Shown here in pieces: positions 10,194 to 21,119 of a stretch of 64,000 nt of DNA. Source of the stretch: Sarocladium kiliense (lineage: Eukaryota > Ascomycota > Sordariomycetes > Hypocreales > Sarocladiaceae). Below the pieces are notes generated by a model that saw only the letters and a list, made by a program, of their open reading frames with translations, did not search any database and was not told where the DNA came from. Every line of letters starts with the position of its first letter. The stretch's first letter is position 1. A program made the translations under genes and the position numbers. The stretch spans positions 310,001 through 374,000 of the forward strand of contig JAUZTG010000051.1 of assembly GCA_030734395.1 (NCBI GenBank), given 5' to 3'.

Positions 10194-11570
10194 ATGAAGC
10201 GCACACACCTCCCCGTGCCGCGGGAGTTCTTAGAGGAAGGCTACAGCCTTGTCGCCGAGGACCCGGAGGACATGGTGAGTCTGATGATTGATGCTTGACC
10301 CCTCCATAGTGCCCCTCTACCAAGACTCATCCCACTTTGGACCCCTCCATCGTCATCGGCACGAGTCTGTGACTATCGCGACATTCTGCTGACAGTTCGA
10401 CAGTGGCACGCCTATAACCTGATTTCTGTCGGGGACTACGTCTGGGCTCACGCTGTCCGCAAAGTCGCTGTAGCGACCGCTGATGGAGAGCTGAAAGGTA
10501 GCGGCTCGACCGAACGCAAACATACCAACCTCTGCATCCACGTCAAATCCACCTTCTTCGACCCTGCGATCTCCTCCCTCCGCGTCTCTGGCACCGTCGC
10601 CTCCGAAAACGAAGTCGTCGCTCTTGGTCTACATCATACTCTCGATCTCGAGGTTAACCGGCCCTTCGCCGTGCGCAAGCCTGATGGCTGGGACTCGGTC
10701 GCACTCGCCACCCTTGACCAGGCACTTTCGGACGACAAGAATGGAGCCGTGGCAGCGGTGGTGATGCAGGAGGGTCTGGCAAATATCTGCCTTATTACAC
10801 AGTTCCGCACGGTGCTCAAGGTCCGCATTGAGAGCGTTATACCCAAGAAGAGGGATGGCTCTGCAGACCAGAAGAAGGGCATGAACAAGTTCTTCGAGAA
10901 GACGCTGACGTCACTGACGCGGGCGATCGACTTCAAGAAGCCGCGGCCACTGCTGCTCGCAAGTCCTGGTTTCGTCGCCGCCGATTTCAAGAAATATATC
11001 GAGACCAAGGGCAGGGAAGAGGTCGACAAAGTACTAATGGAGGTCGCCAGGGTGGCCACCGTGGTGCACTCGAATTCTGGCCATTTGCACAGTCTGAACG
11101 AGATTCTCAAGAGCCCTGAGGTTCTATCACAGATGAAGGATATGAAGTTTGCCAAAGAAGCACAGTATATCGATAACTTCTTCGACCTGCTCAAGCGCGA
11201 CGATGGTACAGCCTGGTATGGCACGGCCGCTGTAGAGAAGGCTGTTGCGGATGGAGCCGTGGGTCCCGGTGGCGGCGTTCTGCTGCTCAACAACTCCCTG
11301 TTCAGAAGCGAAGATCTGGCAGTGCGCAAAAAGTATGTCGCGCTTGTGGACAAGGTTCAAAATGACGGTGGCGAGGCAAGAATATTGAGTAGCGACCATG
11401 AAAGTGGTCAGAGGCTGCACATGATGGGCGACATCGCTGCGATACTCAACTATCCTATGCACGATCTGGACGAGGAGGAGGAGGAGGAGGGTCAGAATGG
11501 CGAGGCGAATCAGATGCAAAGACACAGAGACGAAGAGCTGGATGAGGATATGCTGCAGAGCGTTATCTAG
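10194..11570 (+). CDS. dom34: Dom34/Pelota ribosome-rescue factor
   Basis: Exons 10194..10274 and 10404..11570 (phase-0 intron, GTGAGT..CAG) encode 415 residues. The splice joins P-E-D-M to W-H-A-Y-N-L, a junction conserved in Pelota proteins. Further family landmarks are V-V-M-Q-E-G-L-A (central domain start), L-L-A-S-P-G-F, H-S-N-S-G-H, the W-Y-G...V-E-K-A region, and an acidic C-terminal tail (D-E-E-E-E-E). Dom34 is an eRF1-like protein that works with the GTPase Hbs1 to split ribosomes stalled on aberrant mRNAs (no-go and non-stop decay) in the cytoplasm. It lacks the GGQ peptide-release motif of eRF1, as expected. The first 20 residues differ from the usual M-K-L/R-I start, so an additional 5' exon is possible. 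Confidence 0.95.
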
Positions 11571-12069
11571 AATAATGAAAGTCATGAACCCTTGAATTAG
11601 TACACCGAATCAATAACGCATTTGTATGTCCTGAGGTGCTGTTACTGTACTGGTTGGCGGGCTGGCCATTCAAGAGGCGAAACATACGAGAGAAAGTCAG
11701 AACCCCCGCAACGCTCATGGTAGTGGGCAAGCCTGGGTTCTTCGCATTTTCGACTGCATAGGAATCCGGACTTTACGGAACCAAGGCCACAATCCCAAGA
11801 CCCTATGATATGCACTCTGGCGGAGTTATTATCCGCGCCTCGCCCGTGGGTGGAGGAAGTGGTGATGAGGTAACCACACCTAGGCAGCTTCTAGCGCCAC
11901 CATACCTTAACCAGATCGTCATGAGCGGCTTTCGTGCTGTGGGACAGGGAGCTATAAATCCAGCTGAAGCCCCCCTTCTATTTTCTGGAGTCTCCAATCC
12001 AAGTTTCCCGCTCTATACAGCCGACCTTTAGAAAAGTGATTCTCCTCTTGCTCGCTATACGCACGTGCT
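11571..12069. other. Intergenic, no gene seen
   Basis: 3' flank of dom34 and promoter of the aldo-keto reductase. The TATA-like GGGAGCTATAAATCC at about 11947 lies roughly 120 nt upstream of that gene's ATG. Confidence 0.45.
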
Positions 12070-13128
12070 ATGCTTCGTACTATGGCGCAGAAACTCAGCA
12101 TCCGATCAACACTCAAGCTAAACTCGGGCCATGAGATTCCGAGGCTTGGTTTTGGGGTAAGCTGAACATGCCGTCACCTTCGAATGGTAGTTACTGACTG
12201 AAGACGCTTAGGTCTACCAAATGTGAGGCTTCTTGCCGCGATGAGCCTTTGTGCAGCCCGGATGCTAACCAATGTTCAACAGCCCCCAAGACCAGACTGC
12301 TGGTGCAGTCAAGGAAGCCTTGAAACAAGGATATGTTCATGTCAGTCACATCCCTCCCATGCCTTGAACAATCGCCCTCTGACACCGCTCAAGATCGACT
12401 CTGCATCTGGCTACTACAACCAAGGTCAAGCCGCCGATGGATTGAGAGAGTCCGGGGTGCCTCGATCAGAGGTTTTCTTCACCACCAAGGTCTTCACGAA
12501 GCAAAAGCCCCTTGGCTACCAAAACACCATCGACAGCCTCGAAGCTGCGCTCGAAGAGACCAAGCTTTCGTACCTCGATCTTGTCCTCATCCACGCACCC
12601 TACGGAGGTAGCCAAGCACGAAAGGAGTCTTGGAAAGCTCTCGTGGAGTATGTCGAAGCGGGTAAGGTTCGTTCTATTGGTGTCTCAAACTATGGTCTTC
12701 ATCATCTTCAAGAGCTTGAAGGTCATATCAAGGAGCTCGAGGCGGAGCGTGGCGGAAAGGGAAAAGGCGGTGTCATTTCCGTCGGGCAGTGGGAGGTTCA
12801 CCCGTGGCTGACGCGTCCTGATATTGTGGGCTGGTGCCGTGAGCGAGGCATTGTTGTTGAAGCTTACTGTCCCATTGTTCGCGGACAGAAGTTCGACGAT
12901 CCTAAGGTCAAGGCTCTCGCGGAGAAGTATGGAAAGACGCCGGCGCAGGTGCTCCTGAGGTGGAGCCTGCAGAACGATCTTGTACCTCTGGTCAAGAGTG
13001 TTACCCCATCGCGTATTGCGGAGAATGCTGGGGTGTTCGACTTTGAGTTGACGAAGGAGGAGGTGGATGATTTGAGGACGGATGAGTACTCGCCTTGTGC
13101 ATGGGATCCCACCAAGGAGTCTTTGTAA
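12070..13128 (+). CDS. Aldo-keto reductase
   Basis: Four exons: 12070..12156, 12212..12222 (an 11-nt microexon), 12283..12340 and 12394..13128, encoding 296 residues; all phases close. The NADPH-dependent AKR signatures are complete: the N-terminal L-N-S-G-H-E-I-P-R-L-G-F-G; catalytic Asp54 and Tyr59 in H-I-D-S-A-S-G-Y-Y; Lys84 in T-T-K-V-F; His119 in L-I-H-A-P; then G-V-S-N-Y-G and the C-terminal L-V-P-L-V-K-S-V-T-P-S-R-I motif that binds the cofactor phosphate. The enzyme should reduce aldehydes or ketones in the cytosol; the physiological substrate cannot be told. An alternative start is the ATG at 12082, four codons downstream. Confidence 0.93.
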
Positions 13129-13567
13129 GGTACGGGTTAAGATAGACTAGCACAATTTGACAACACAAAACCTGGAAATCACTGGGAAATCATGTTGATC
13201 TTGTGTTTGTCACTCCACTATTGGACCCTCATATTAGCGGTGCTGACCCTGTTCAATATCACATCGATCTGGTACCAAGTGTGAAGCTGAATGTTCGTTT
13301 CTCTTCCTTGTATTCCCTGAACAAGCAAGGTGCACTCTTCAGTCCAGTGCGACAAGTTCCACGTCGTTAATGATGGATGTCAAGGGTCATATCAAGAAAT
13401 GCAGTCTGGATTGCGCAACAAATGAGGAAGTCGAGTGTCGGTGCTCAACACTATATATTTCTCCTGGAGTGAGAGCTATCTTTACCACCACTACAACGAA
13501 GGGTTGCATCGCATATTCGTCCCAGGCTTCTTGAATGGTATGCGATAACTAATATCTCCTGCAACCC
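13129..13567. other. Intergenic, no gene seen
   Basis: Lies between the 3' ends of two convergent genes. No motif or open frame worth reporting. Confidence 0.5.
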
Positions 13568-13881
13568 TTATGCGCTTCCACATCGGCAGACTTCGAACTG
13601 TCCACCACTGCACCGGTTGCAACGACACTGTGGAATTTTAGCGATGCCACGACCCAGACCTGCTAATAGACATGAGAGCGAGGATCAGGAAATTGGCTTA
13701 CTCCTGAACCGCAAGCCGCGTGGCTGGCGCAGACTTGGTTCGTGTTGCAACTTTGACGTCCGAAGAGCACAGAGTCCTCTGTTGAAGCAACGTCACGCTC
13801 ATCGATGGGCTCGGGCTTTCCGAGAGGGTTGGCCAACGCCGCAGTGGCGAAGACGAGGGTGTAGAGAAGAGAGAGCTTCAT
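13568..13881 (-). CDS. Small secreted cysteine-rich protein (8 Cys), effector-type
   Basis: Exon 1 is 13881..13702 and exon 2 is 13627..13568, joined in phase 0 across a 74-nt intron (GTAAGC..CCACAG, branch CTAAA), giving 79 residues. Residues 1-17 are a clear signal peptide (M-K-L-S-L-L-Y-T-L-V-F-A-T-A-A-L-A). A propeptide-like stretch rich in Pro/Glu/Asp ends near G-R-Q at 41-42. The mature part has eight cysteines spaced C-x5-C-x5-C-x3-C-x-C-x2-C-x7-C-x-C, enough for four disulfides. Without splicing only three of these are read. No known family is recognised. Such proteins are typically apoplastic effectors or antimicrobial peptides; either role is inference. Confidence 0.72.
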
Positions 13882-14569
13882 GGTAGATGTGGTATTGGCT
13901 GGGTAGAGTGGATTCAGCTAAGGGCCTGTTGGTTGATTAACAAAACATGCCTTCCTTCTTTCCCTGAGGAGATTGAGACTCATTTATAGTTCTGGTCTAT
14001 CCCCAGGTTCGTTCGTCGGGCCCTCGCTCTCCGACAAATCCAAGTCAAGATCCAAGTCAAGCTATAACCCCGCAGATACCATGCAAGCTTGGAACCTGAA
14101 GAAGGCAGGCGTCAACTGGTTCAGATGCGATTATTCTTGAAAATAGACAATGCGTGGATCTGATTTAGTCTTGGCTTTTTAGACCTTCCTCTAAGGGTTG
14201 ACGCCGAGGTGTGTAGGAACGTATTCCTGACTGTGCCACTTCTTGGCTATGAGGTGGTTGGCCTTCTTTACGAGCAACCTCAACAACTATGCCAAGTCTT
14301 CTGTTGTACGTCTAATTGAGAATTGAGAGAATCTTGATGAGGTAATGGAAACGTAGCCGATCAGCGCGAGGACGTCGCTTATCATTCGGGGCAAATGAGC
14401 GGAAACATTCAAGCGTAGGTATCAGCATCGAGCACGGCTTAACGTCGCTTACAGTAGGATAATTAAGGCTTTGAAAGATTCATATCTATTGTCTCTAGTA
14501 CAAACACGGTCCCGCAGGTTCCACTTAACCGTCCAGTTTCCGGGGTCACTACTTTCCTGATGAAGTCGC
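13882..14569. other. Intergenic, secreted-protein gene promoter
   Basis: A short inverted-looking pair of AAGTCAAGATCCAAGTCAAG repeats lies at about 14040-14060. Otherwise nothing distinctive; no gene seen. Confidence 0.4.
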
Positions 14570-14992
14570 TCACGAAGTGAGACCACACCAGCCTTGCTGC
14601 GGGCAAAACCTGATAACGCCATCTATATTCGCTTCCCATCGGCCCTCTTGGTACCTCAAATTCAACCCGGTCCCGCTCCTCTTTGGTGATGCTCTTCCAA
14701 ATAATTCGTCCATTTGCTCGGGCGTCTTACATCTGGTCTCAAGAACAAAGTGCCGAGCCCTAGACGAAAGCCAGTGCCACCAGCCACAGTAGAACAAATG
14801 TGTGTCGAAATCACATGGTTCGATCAAGGGTGTTGTGACAACCCTGATGACCAAGGTACAAACTCAGTTTGTTGACTTCGAGAAAGCATCGCCCTTGAAC
14901 TTCATAGCCCTTGGATACTGTCCTGAGACACGAGCCATCCAGACATGTGTGGAATCGTAATTTGGATCAAGACTCAGCGGCGCGTTTTCCAT
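14570..14992 (-). CDS. Small hypothetical protein, partly overlapping the upstream gene
   Basis: The C-terminal frame (14570-14854) reads like real protein (C-D-F-D-T-H-L-F-Y-C-G-W-W-H-W, ending C-P-Q-Q-G-W-C-G). Upstream, in the same frame, a coding-like stretch begins at ATG 14992 or 14938 and is interrupted only by a TGA at 14864-14866. A 57-nt intron (GTTCAA..CATCAG, about 14844-14900) removes the stop and keeps phase, giving about 119 residues. From the 14992 start the gene would overlap the last 19 nt of the membrane-protein gene on the same strand; the 14938 start avoids this. No domain is recognised. The donor is weak, so a pseudogene with one nonsense codon is the alternative. Confidence 0.42.
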
Positions 14993-15818
14993 CGCCTATG
15001 CGCAATCTGGCCTTGCTCTTCGGGTCTTAGTGCTTGAAGAGTCCAGCCAAGGATGATGTAGTCAATGACAACCAAGAACTCCTCAACCACAGCCATTCCC
15101 ACACGAACGCCGACACTGCCACCCACGACGGAGAAGATGTGATCGTGGAGAAAGACGGCCGCAACGGAATAGATCAATCGCACGAGAATGAGAGGCCAGG
15201 CTAACCCAACAGCGAGAGGGCTGCGACTCTCCTGTGGTGGAACAACTTTCCTGTAACCTGAAGACCTGACGAGGATCCAGCTGATACCGGCAAACGCAAC
15301 AAGATACAGAATAATGCCAACTTTGGAGGTGGTTTGCACTGTAAATTTGCCGTTGCTATCGGTACTGCTCGTGCCCCCGACGATGCTAAGGATCAGGCCA
15401 ACAGTGATCATCACTTGAACGACGCGAAAGTGGGCCATTCCAAAGAGTTGACTCCCTTTGGCGTTGATGAAGTCGACACTAGCGTCTAATGTTAGTCTCT
15501 GTCCTTACGCAATGGCAGAATCGTAACAATTTTTGCTTACAATCGCGAGAGAACTCCGAGTGTTGCCAACAGAAGCGGTGATATACCGATGGAGTCAATG
15601 ATGAGTGTGGCCGTGATCAACCCGCTCGAGTGATTACTATAGCTGGCGAGCTGGCAGCAGGCGCCAATAATGCGGACCAGACAGAGAATCACAGTGTAGA
15701 TCCATCCTGATGCGCGATGGAAGCCATGGCGTTTGGTGATAAAGGCTGCGGCAAACAGGGCTGGGAAGTAGACGACCAGTTCAACGATCGAGACGTAACC
15801 GGCTGCAGTGAGTGCCAT
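14974..15818 (-). CDS. DUF7702-like integral membrane protein
   Basis: Exons 15818..15541 and 15478..14974 (62-nt intron, GTAAGC..GCTAG; the earlier AG gives a stop) encode 260 residues. About seven hydrophobic segments are visible, starting with S-I-V-E-L-V-V-Y-F-P-A-L-F. The sequence H-R-A-S-G-W-I-Y-T follows, then R-I-I-G-A-C-C-Q-L-A. This arrangement matches a fungal-specific membrane family I know as DUF7702. No catalytic motif is seen and its role is unknown; location in the plasma or an internal membrane is inferred from topology. The C-terminus is short, basic and presumably cytoplasmic. Confidence 0.8.
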
Positions 15819-16790
15819 GATAGAGGGCTGTCGTCTTTTCGTCTATGATGAGGTTTTGCGCAGATTGACAATGGCTAGAATCAGGTGAAATCGCATTCAA
15901 GGAGTTGCTTCAGAATATTGACAAGACTTCACCGATACGGGTGTTCTCCCATACGCCTTAAATAATGCTTCTCATATTTTCGCTGTTATCATGCCTTCGG
16001 GATCTGCCTAGCCTTGTACCGATCCAAGTGCCTGAAGAGGAAATGGCTACGTCTTGAGATAGAAACGTATAAGCACGCGCCACTCTCTTCGTCTCATATT
16101 ACAACAACCGCGTCATAATAAGCTGTTAACTTGCGTCCAACTCTGGCGACTTGCTTCGGCTATCAACAGAACGATCGACCAGGGTTCCAGAAGACCCCTT
16201 GAGGAGACCCTTCTGTGAGTCAATCGCCCCTGCTAAACATAGTGCTTGTTTATGCCCAGTTAGGACAATAAGAGGGCGATCGGCACCAATCTGCCGGTGC
16301 TGGCTCTGACAGCTCGAATGGCTTTCTTGATGTAAATGCGACATCTGGTTCCCGAGTTAAATCCGGCGACGCCCTTGCAAGAAGCAGACCTTACTAGTCG
16401 CCGCCTTATCCGTTGTGATGCAGTTTGAGGCGTCAGCTCTAGCGTTGCAGCCCCAAAGCTTCGCTCTAGTGCAACGGAGCGTCCGCATCTGCACACTTAA
16501 ACCCGTCGAACTCTTGCCTAAATGAGGTTGTGTTACGTCGGAGTTGACACCAGCTAAGTTCGTCATCAGCCTGTTAGTTCACGGGGCTGACTGATGCTCT
16601 CGAGGTAGGCCATTCGCAGCGTAGTGCTTCAACGCCCAATCTGACTCCTACGGCGAGCACAAGACCCCTGCCCTTCTTGGAGAAATTCTGCACCGTAACA
16701 AGTTCTCCTTTCAGAGAAAGACTCGATATCATCTCAACCCATCTCTCATCTCGCTCCATGATCGTTGCTGCATCGACTTACGTGAATCCG
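15819..16790. other. Divergent promoter region
   Basis: Separates the minus-strand membrane-protein gene from the plus-strand regulator gene. No supported gene; the open frames at 16126-16566 have no motif. Confidence 0.5.
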
Positions 16791-18781
16791 ATGGTCTATT
16801 CTGGCAAGCCGAGTGCTGCATGCGAGCGTTGCCGAGCTCGCCGCTTACGGGTAAGTTCAGTCGCATGTGAAGTGATGCTGATGACCCAAAACCCCTGTCC
16901 TTTATATGTGCTGCACCTCTGCTGGGGGAGGATGTCGGAAACCTCCAGGTTGGATGGTTCATAGTTCGAATATGCGTTTGCAGAGTCAAACCAGGACAGA
17001 AGTCGACTAACACGATGAATGGATCAGTGCGATCTAGCAAAACCATCTTGTGCTTCTTGCATCCGCGTCAACGTTCAATGTGTCGGGTATAGAGATCAAG
17101 GCAGCTTCCCTTTCCGCGACCTAAGCGAAGCCACCGCCCGCAAATACACCAAACAACGTGCGCGCCAACACTTCGACGGATCTTCGGAAGCAGCATCGGC
17201 CAGGCCTGAATCCGCCAATGAACCAGAGGTCTTACCGTCAATCGAAACTCCAGCCGTCGAGTCAAACCGCAGCACGGTGTCAACGGAGGCCTTCTCGTTG
17301 AGTCGATCGCAGACCATTACACCACCGATTCAAGAGGTTGCAAGATGCTGTTTCTACTTCAACTACGTCATCGGCGATTCGCATAAGCGACACATGTCCT
17401 ATCTCGTGCCTATAGTCCAAGATGGGCGGGACCAAGCTCTCGAGGCAGCCTTCAATGCCGTTGCATTAGCAGCCTTTGCCAACATACATTCGTCTCCTGC
17501 CACAACCCTCAAAGCCCACGCCGAGTACGCCGCAGCCTTGTCGGAGACGAACAGAGCTTTGCGAGATCCGGTGCTGTGCAAGTCAGATGATGTTCTTGCA
17601 GCTGTAGTGTTGCTCGGCATGTTCGAGGTGCGCATCCTTTCTACGAATCTCTCAACCTTGCCTCGCCAGCTAATGTTTGATGTTGGATTAGATCGTGGCC
17701 TGCACCGATGATCGATTTGTCCATAGGTGGATTAACCACCTTACAGGGGCAGCGAAACTTCTTGAGATCAGAGGATCCGAGCAACTATCAAGTCCTTTAG
17801 GACTTCAGATATTCAGGCAGCTTAGGCCGCAGATTGTAAGTCGTCACACTGCACCTTTGTTCCTGACCAAGTCCCATCACGGAGGATCAAAAGTGATCTC
17901 AAAGAAAGACAGCGACTGATCTTTGTGAACAGATTATGGGCAATATGTGCCAATGGAAGCGCGAAACCCCCATTCTCGCGCAGCTCACGCAGCAGATCGA
18001 AGAAGAGCAACCAAGAACTGACCAATGTATCCTCGACGATCTCGCCAAGTTGGGCATCAAAGTTACCCGTCTGTGTGCGGACGTCAAGGATGGCGTTATC
18101 TTCCAACCGCGAGAGATCATTCGCGAAGCTCTGAAAGTCGATGCTGACCTGGTCTCTGTCGTCCTTGGAGCCGAAGAGCCGTGGCGGTACCAGAGCGTTG
18201 CGGCTCCGACTCCTCCCAGTCTCATCAGCACGATGAACTCGACCATTTGGGGCAGCTTCTACCACGTTTACTACAGTGTCATAGCATGCACTGTGTGGAA
18301 CAACTACCGCGCAATTCGCATTATTGTTCACGAGCTGATTTGCGATACCATCAAGCAACTCAACTCTACAACTGATTCGGACCGCGAATCCCCTCAGCAC
18401 GCCCGTCTTTTGATACAATGCGAGCAAACCATGGTTCAGATGGTCGAGGACATCTGTGCTAGTGTTCCGTTTTGCTTTGGTTGCGAACTCAACCCAGAAG
18501 ACGCAGACAAGGCCAGCTCCGATACGGGATTGTCGTCAGCTGCAGCAGCGCTCCCGGTCAATGGCTCTGGTGGCTTCACATTGATGTGGCCGTTGCTGAT
18601 AGCCGCTAATTCCGGAGTCGCCCCTGAAGATATGCGTGCCTGGATCGCGGGCTGTCTTGATAAGATCGGGCACTCGATGGGTATCAATCAAGCGCTTGCC
18701 ATGTCTGGGGTGTTGCGGAAAGGCATGTCAGTTGATGCTTGGCTGTCACCAAGTCGTGAGCCACCGGTCAGCGTGTGTTAA
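16791..18781 (+). CDS. Zn2Cys6 fungal transcription factor
   Basis: Exons 16791..16850, 17028..17627, 17692..17835 and 17933..18781 (introns of 177, 64 and 97 nt) give 550 residues. The binuclear zinc cluster is at residues 11-38 with exact C-x2-C-x6-C-x6-C-x2-C-x6-C spacing, split by intron 1 just before the third Cys. The M-V-Y-S-G-K-P-S start and the G-Y-R-D-Q-x-x-x-x-F-R-D linker after the cluster are typical of one large ascomycete subgroup. The rest is the helical regulator domain (C-T-D-D-R...W-x-x-H-x-x-G-A-A-K-L-L-E-I-R-G). It is expected to bind CGG-type sites in the nucleus; targets are unknown. An in-frame ATG at 16758 is less likely as the start. Confidence 0.88.
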
Positions 18782-19407
18782 GTACACAAGCTTCAGAGAA
18801 GCTGCAGAGAGCTTGCTTTTGATGCTGTTTGGACGCGGCCGTTGAGACCAGTGCTATGTCTAAATAACATGCATACTGCATTCGGAGCTTCTGCCAACCA
18901 GCGATCAACCTTTGCCGAGAAACCGATAGGCTAACCCTGCTTGAGATCTACGATGCTACCAGTTGGGTTACATTCTCACATCATATTCCGTTGATTATGA
19001 GCCGCGCTGGTAATTGATGGTGCTCATGCATACTGAGCTGTGTCAAGTCGGCGTAAGACGGCGCAACTTGCCCGACTCAATTGGACTACGATCCCACATT
19101 AGTTCGTCATCGGCCTGCGGCTAAGGACATTAACGAATCGCAGTTGGATGTCCATTTCAGCTTAGAGCATCGGTGGGACATGCTTCGGGAATACCCCAGA
19201 GACAGCTGCAAAAGTTGTGCGGCGCAGTCTTGCTGTCGATGAGGCTCCAGGGCAACTTTAAGTCGCTTGCGCTCGCCATCTCGCTCCGCCTTGTTGAGAA
19301 TAATCGGTTGTCTACTTGCCTACCTTTCAGGAATCTTGTAGTCCGTTCCGATACAGTTGCTACAAAGTACAGAATCATATCGAATACTTCAAGTCGCCCT
19401 AGACGCG
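18782..19407. other. Intergenic, no gene seen
   Basis: Lies between two plus-strand genes. Open frames at 19157-19529 are in other frames than the next gene and lack support. Confidence 0.45.
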
Positions 19408-20376
19408 ATGCCGTCCACGGAGTACTTTGGTTATACCATCACCAATGTAGGTCCTTTGACCACGACTTTCACAGCTCCATCGTCTTGTTCGACGGCCACA
19501 GACTTTTACGTGATCGCTCCCAAGGATGACTGGAGCACTGCGATATACGGCCGGCCAGATTGCGAGCGTCCCACATTGGGCAAATGCTTCGCTTCGGGAG
19601 AAGCTGGCGATGAGATCGCCAAGTCGGCCTACGAGTCACTGGGTCAGGGCTTTATCCCATACTTTTCGCCTGGTCTTCACTGCCCAGCTGGTTGGACAAC
19701 GGTAGGTACCGTAGCGCATGCCGGCAAGGCAGACTCGACCAGCCTCGATAGCGAAGGTTTCTTCACAAATGACCTCAACCCATTCGATGACAGTACGGAC
19801 CCCCGTGCGGCCTTTCTACCTGTAGCAACGCTTCTGGTCGATGCTCTTGCGCCCTCGGAAACTCTCGTGTGGTGTTGCCCTACGTAAGTGCTGCTCCTTT
19901 GACCCTGCAGCCAGATCCAGGTCTGACATGTCATTAGTGGTCACACGGCCAACGTCTACGGCGCATGCCTCTCCTCCGTCGGTCCGCGCTCCTCTTTCAG
20001 CTACAGCGAGGCTTGTGTCCTTCTGCTTCCGCCGGACGAAGTCGCGACCGTCACGAGCTTCGACGGCTCTGTGTGGGATCCGCCGCTCCTGACCGTCGAA
20101 GGCGATGGGACAAGTCTTGAGACTGCGCGAGTCACTCTCGATGACGATTCACTTAGCGACGCTGTCGTTGTCAACAGCGTTCCAGCTGTTATTATGGTAC
20201 ATCAGCCGACGGACACCAGCGATAATGGGGGTGATGGAGGCGATGATGGTGACAAAGGTGGATCTGGAGAGGATGACGGGGATGGCGCATCAAGTCTAAG
20301 AGCCTTGTCTCTTGTCCCCATGGCTGCGGTAGTAGTTGGATTGCTCACGGGAATTGGGATCTTGGCACCGTGGTGA
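19408..20376 (+). CDS. Hypothetical protein with C-terminal membrane anchor
   Basis: Exons 19408..19883 and 19938..20376 (54-nt intron, GTAAGT..TTAG) give 304 residues. It opens with M-P-S-T-E-Y-F-G-Y-T-I-T-N-V-G-P-L-T-T-T-F, a motif I have seen repeatedly in fungal hypothetical proteins. There are about ten Cys, including W-C-C-P-T at the splice. An acidic Gly/Asp linker (19-kb-side residues ~265-280) is followed by one hydrophobic C-terminal helix (P-M-A-A-V-V-V-G-L-L-T-G-I-G), consistent with a surface protein held by a tail helix or a GPI signal. No N-terminal signal peptide is visible, so an upstream exon may be missing. No function is assigned. Confidence 0.65.
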
Positions 20377-21119
20377 TAAGCAGACTGTTGGTGCTCACTT
20401 TCTCCCTCAGCATGATGTCGTAAAGAGAGAGCTCGGCCCTTGTCAGAGGTTTGTTGAGCATGTCTTTCCGTCTTTTTCGATTGTTTCATTCCATAGTCGC
20501 CGAGTAAACGGAGGCTTTTCAACATGGTGGAAGCTATCTAAACTATAAGCAAGCATGCTCTGTTTCTTGACTCGTGCAGAGACGCCGTCAAGCGTGTGAC
20601 AGCCCCGCGATATAGCAATCTCTTTCCATCCCAGCTTCGAAAGTGTCTAGAATCACGCGTTCAAGTACCCATAGCTCAACAGCTTTTCTCCCAGAACCCT
20701 TGAAAATTGTCCGCAGAGCTGTCACCGGCATCGCGTGCGTGACGTCCACGTGGGCCTCATCTGCCTCCAACCCGATCCAGGAACGCGTCTAGGCCCTGGG
20801 GGTCCGACATCCCACTTTATCACACAGAAAATTTTATCAGATGGATCTGATAAGGTTAACGGTAGTCCTCTAACGGCAGTTCGCCGAAGGGACCCATTGG
20901 GATACGTCAATTTCCCGGGCATGAGAGTAGCTAAACCACGCGTACCTAGCCGTCAGAGGGAGTTTCCGATGGTCGGAGAAGGATTTGATCCACGTAGCGG
21001 ACCGTTCATCATGGGTACTTCTGTGATTATATGAAGAAGGGATCTCCCTTCGATCTTATCTCTGCGCTTTGGAATTGTTCACCTCCGCTTGACACTCGGG
21101 CCAAATTATTCCTGCTACA
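20377..21119. other. Intergenic, MFS gene promoter
   Basis: No gene seen. Small open frames (20735-21034) have no protein-like features. Confidence 0.45.
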
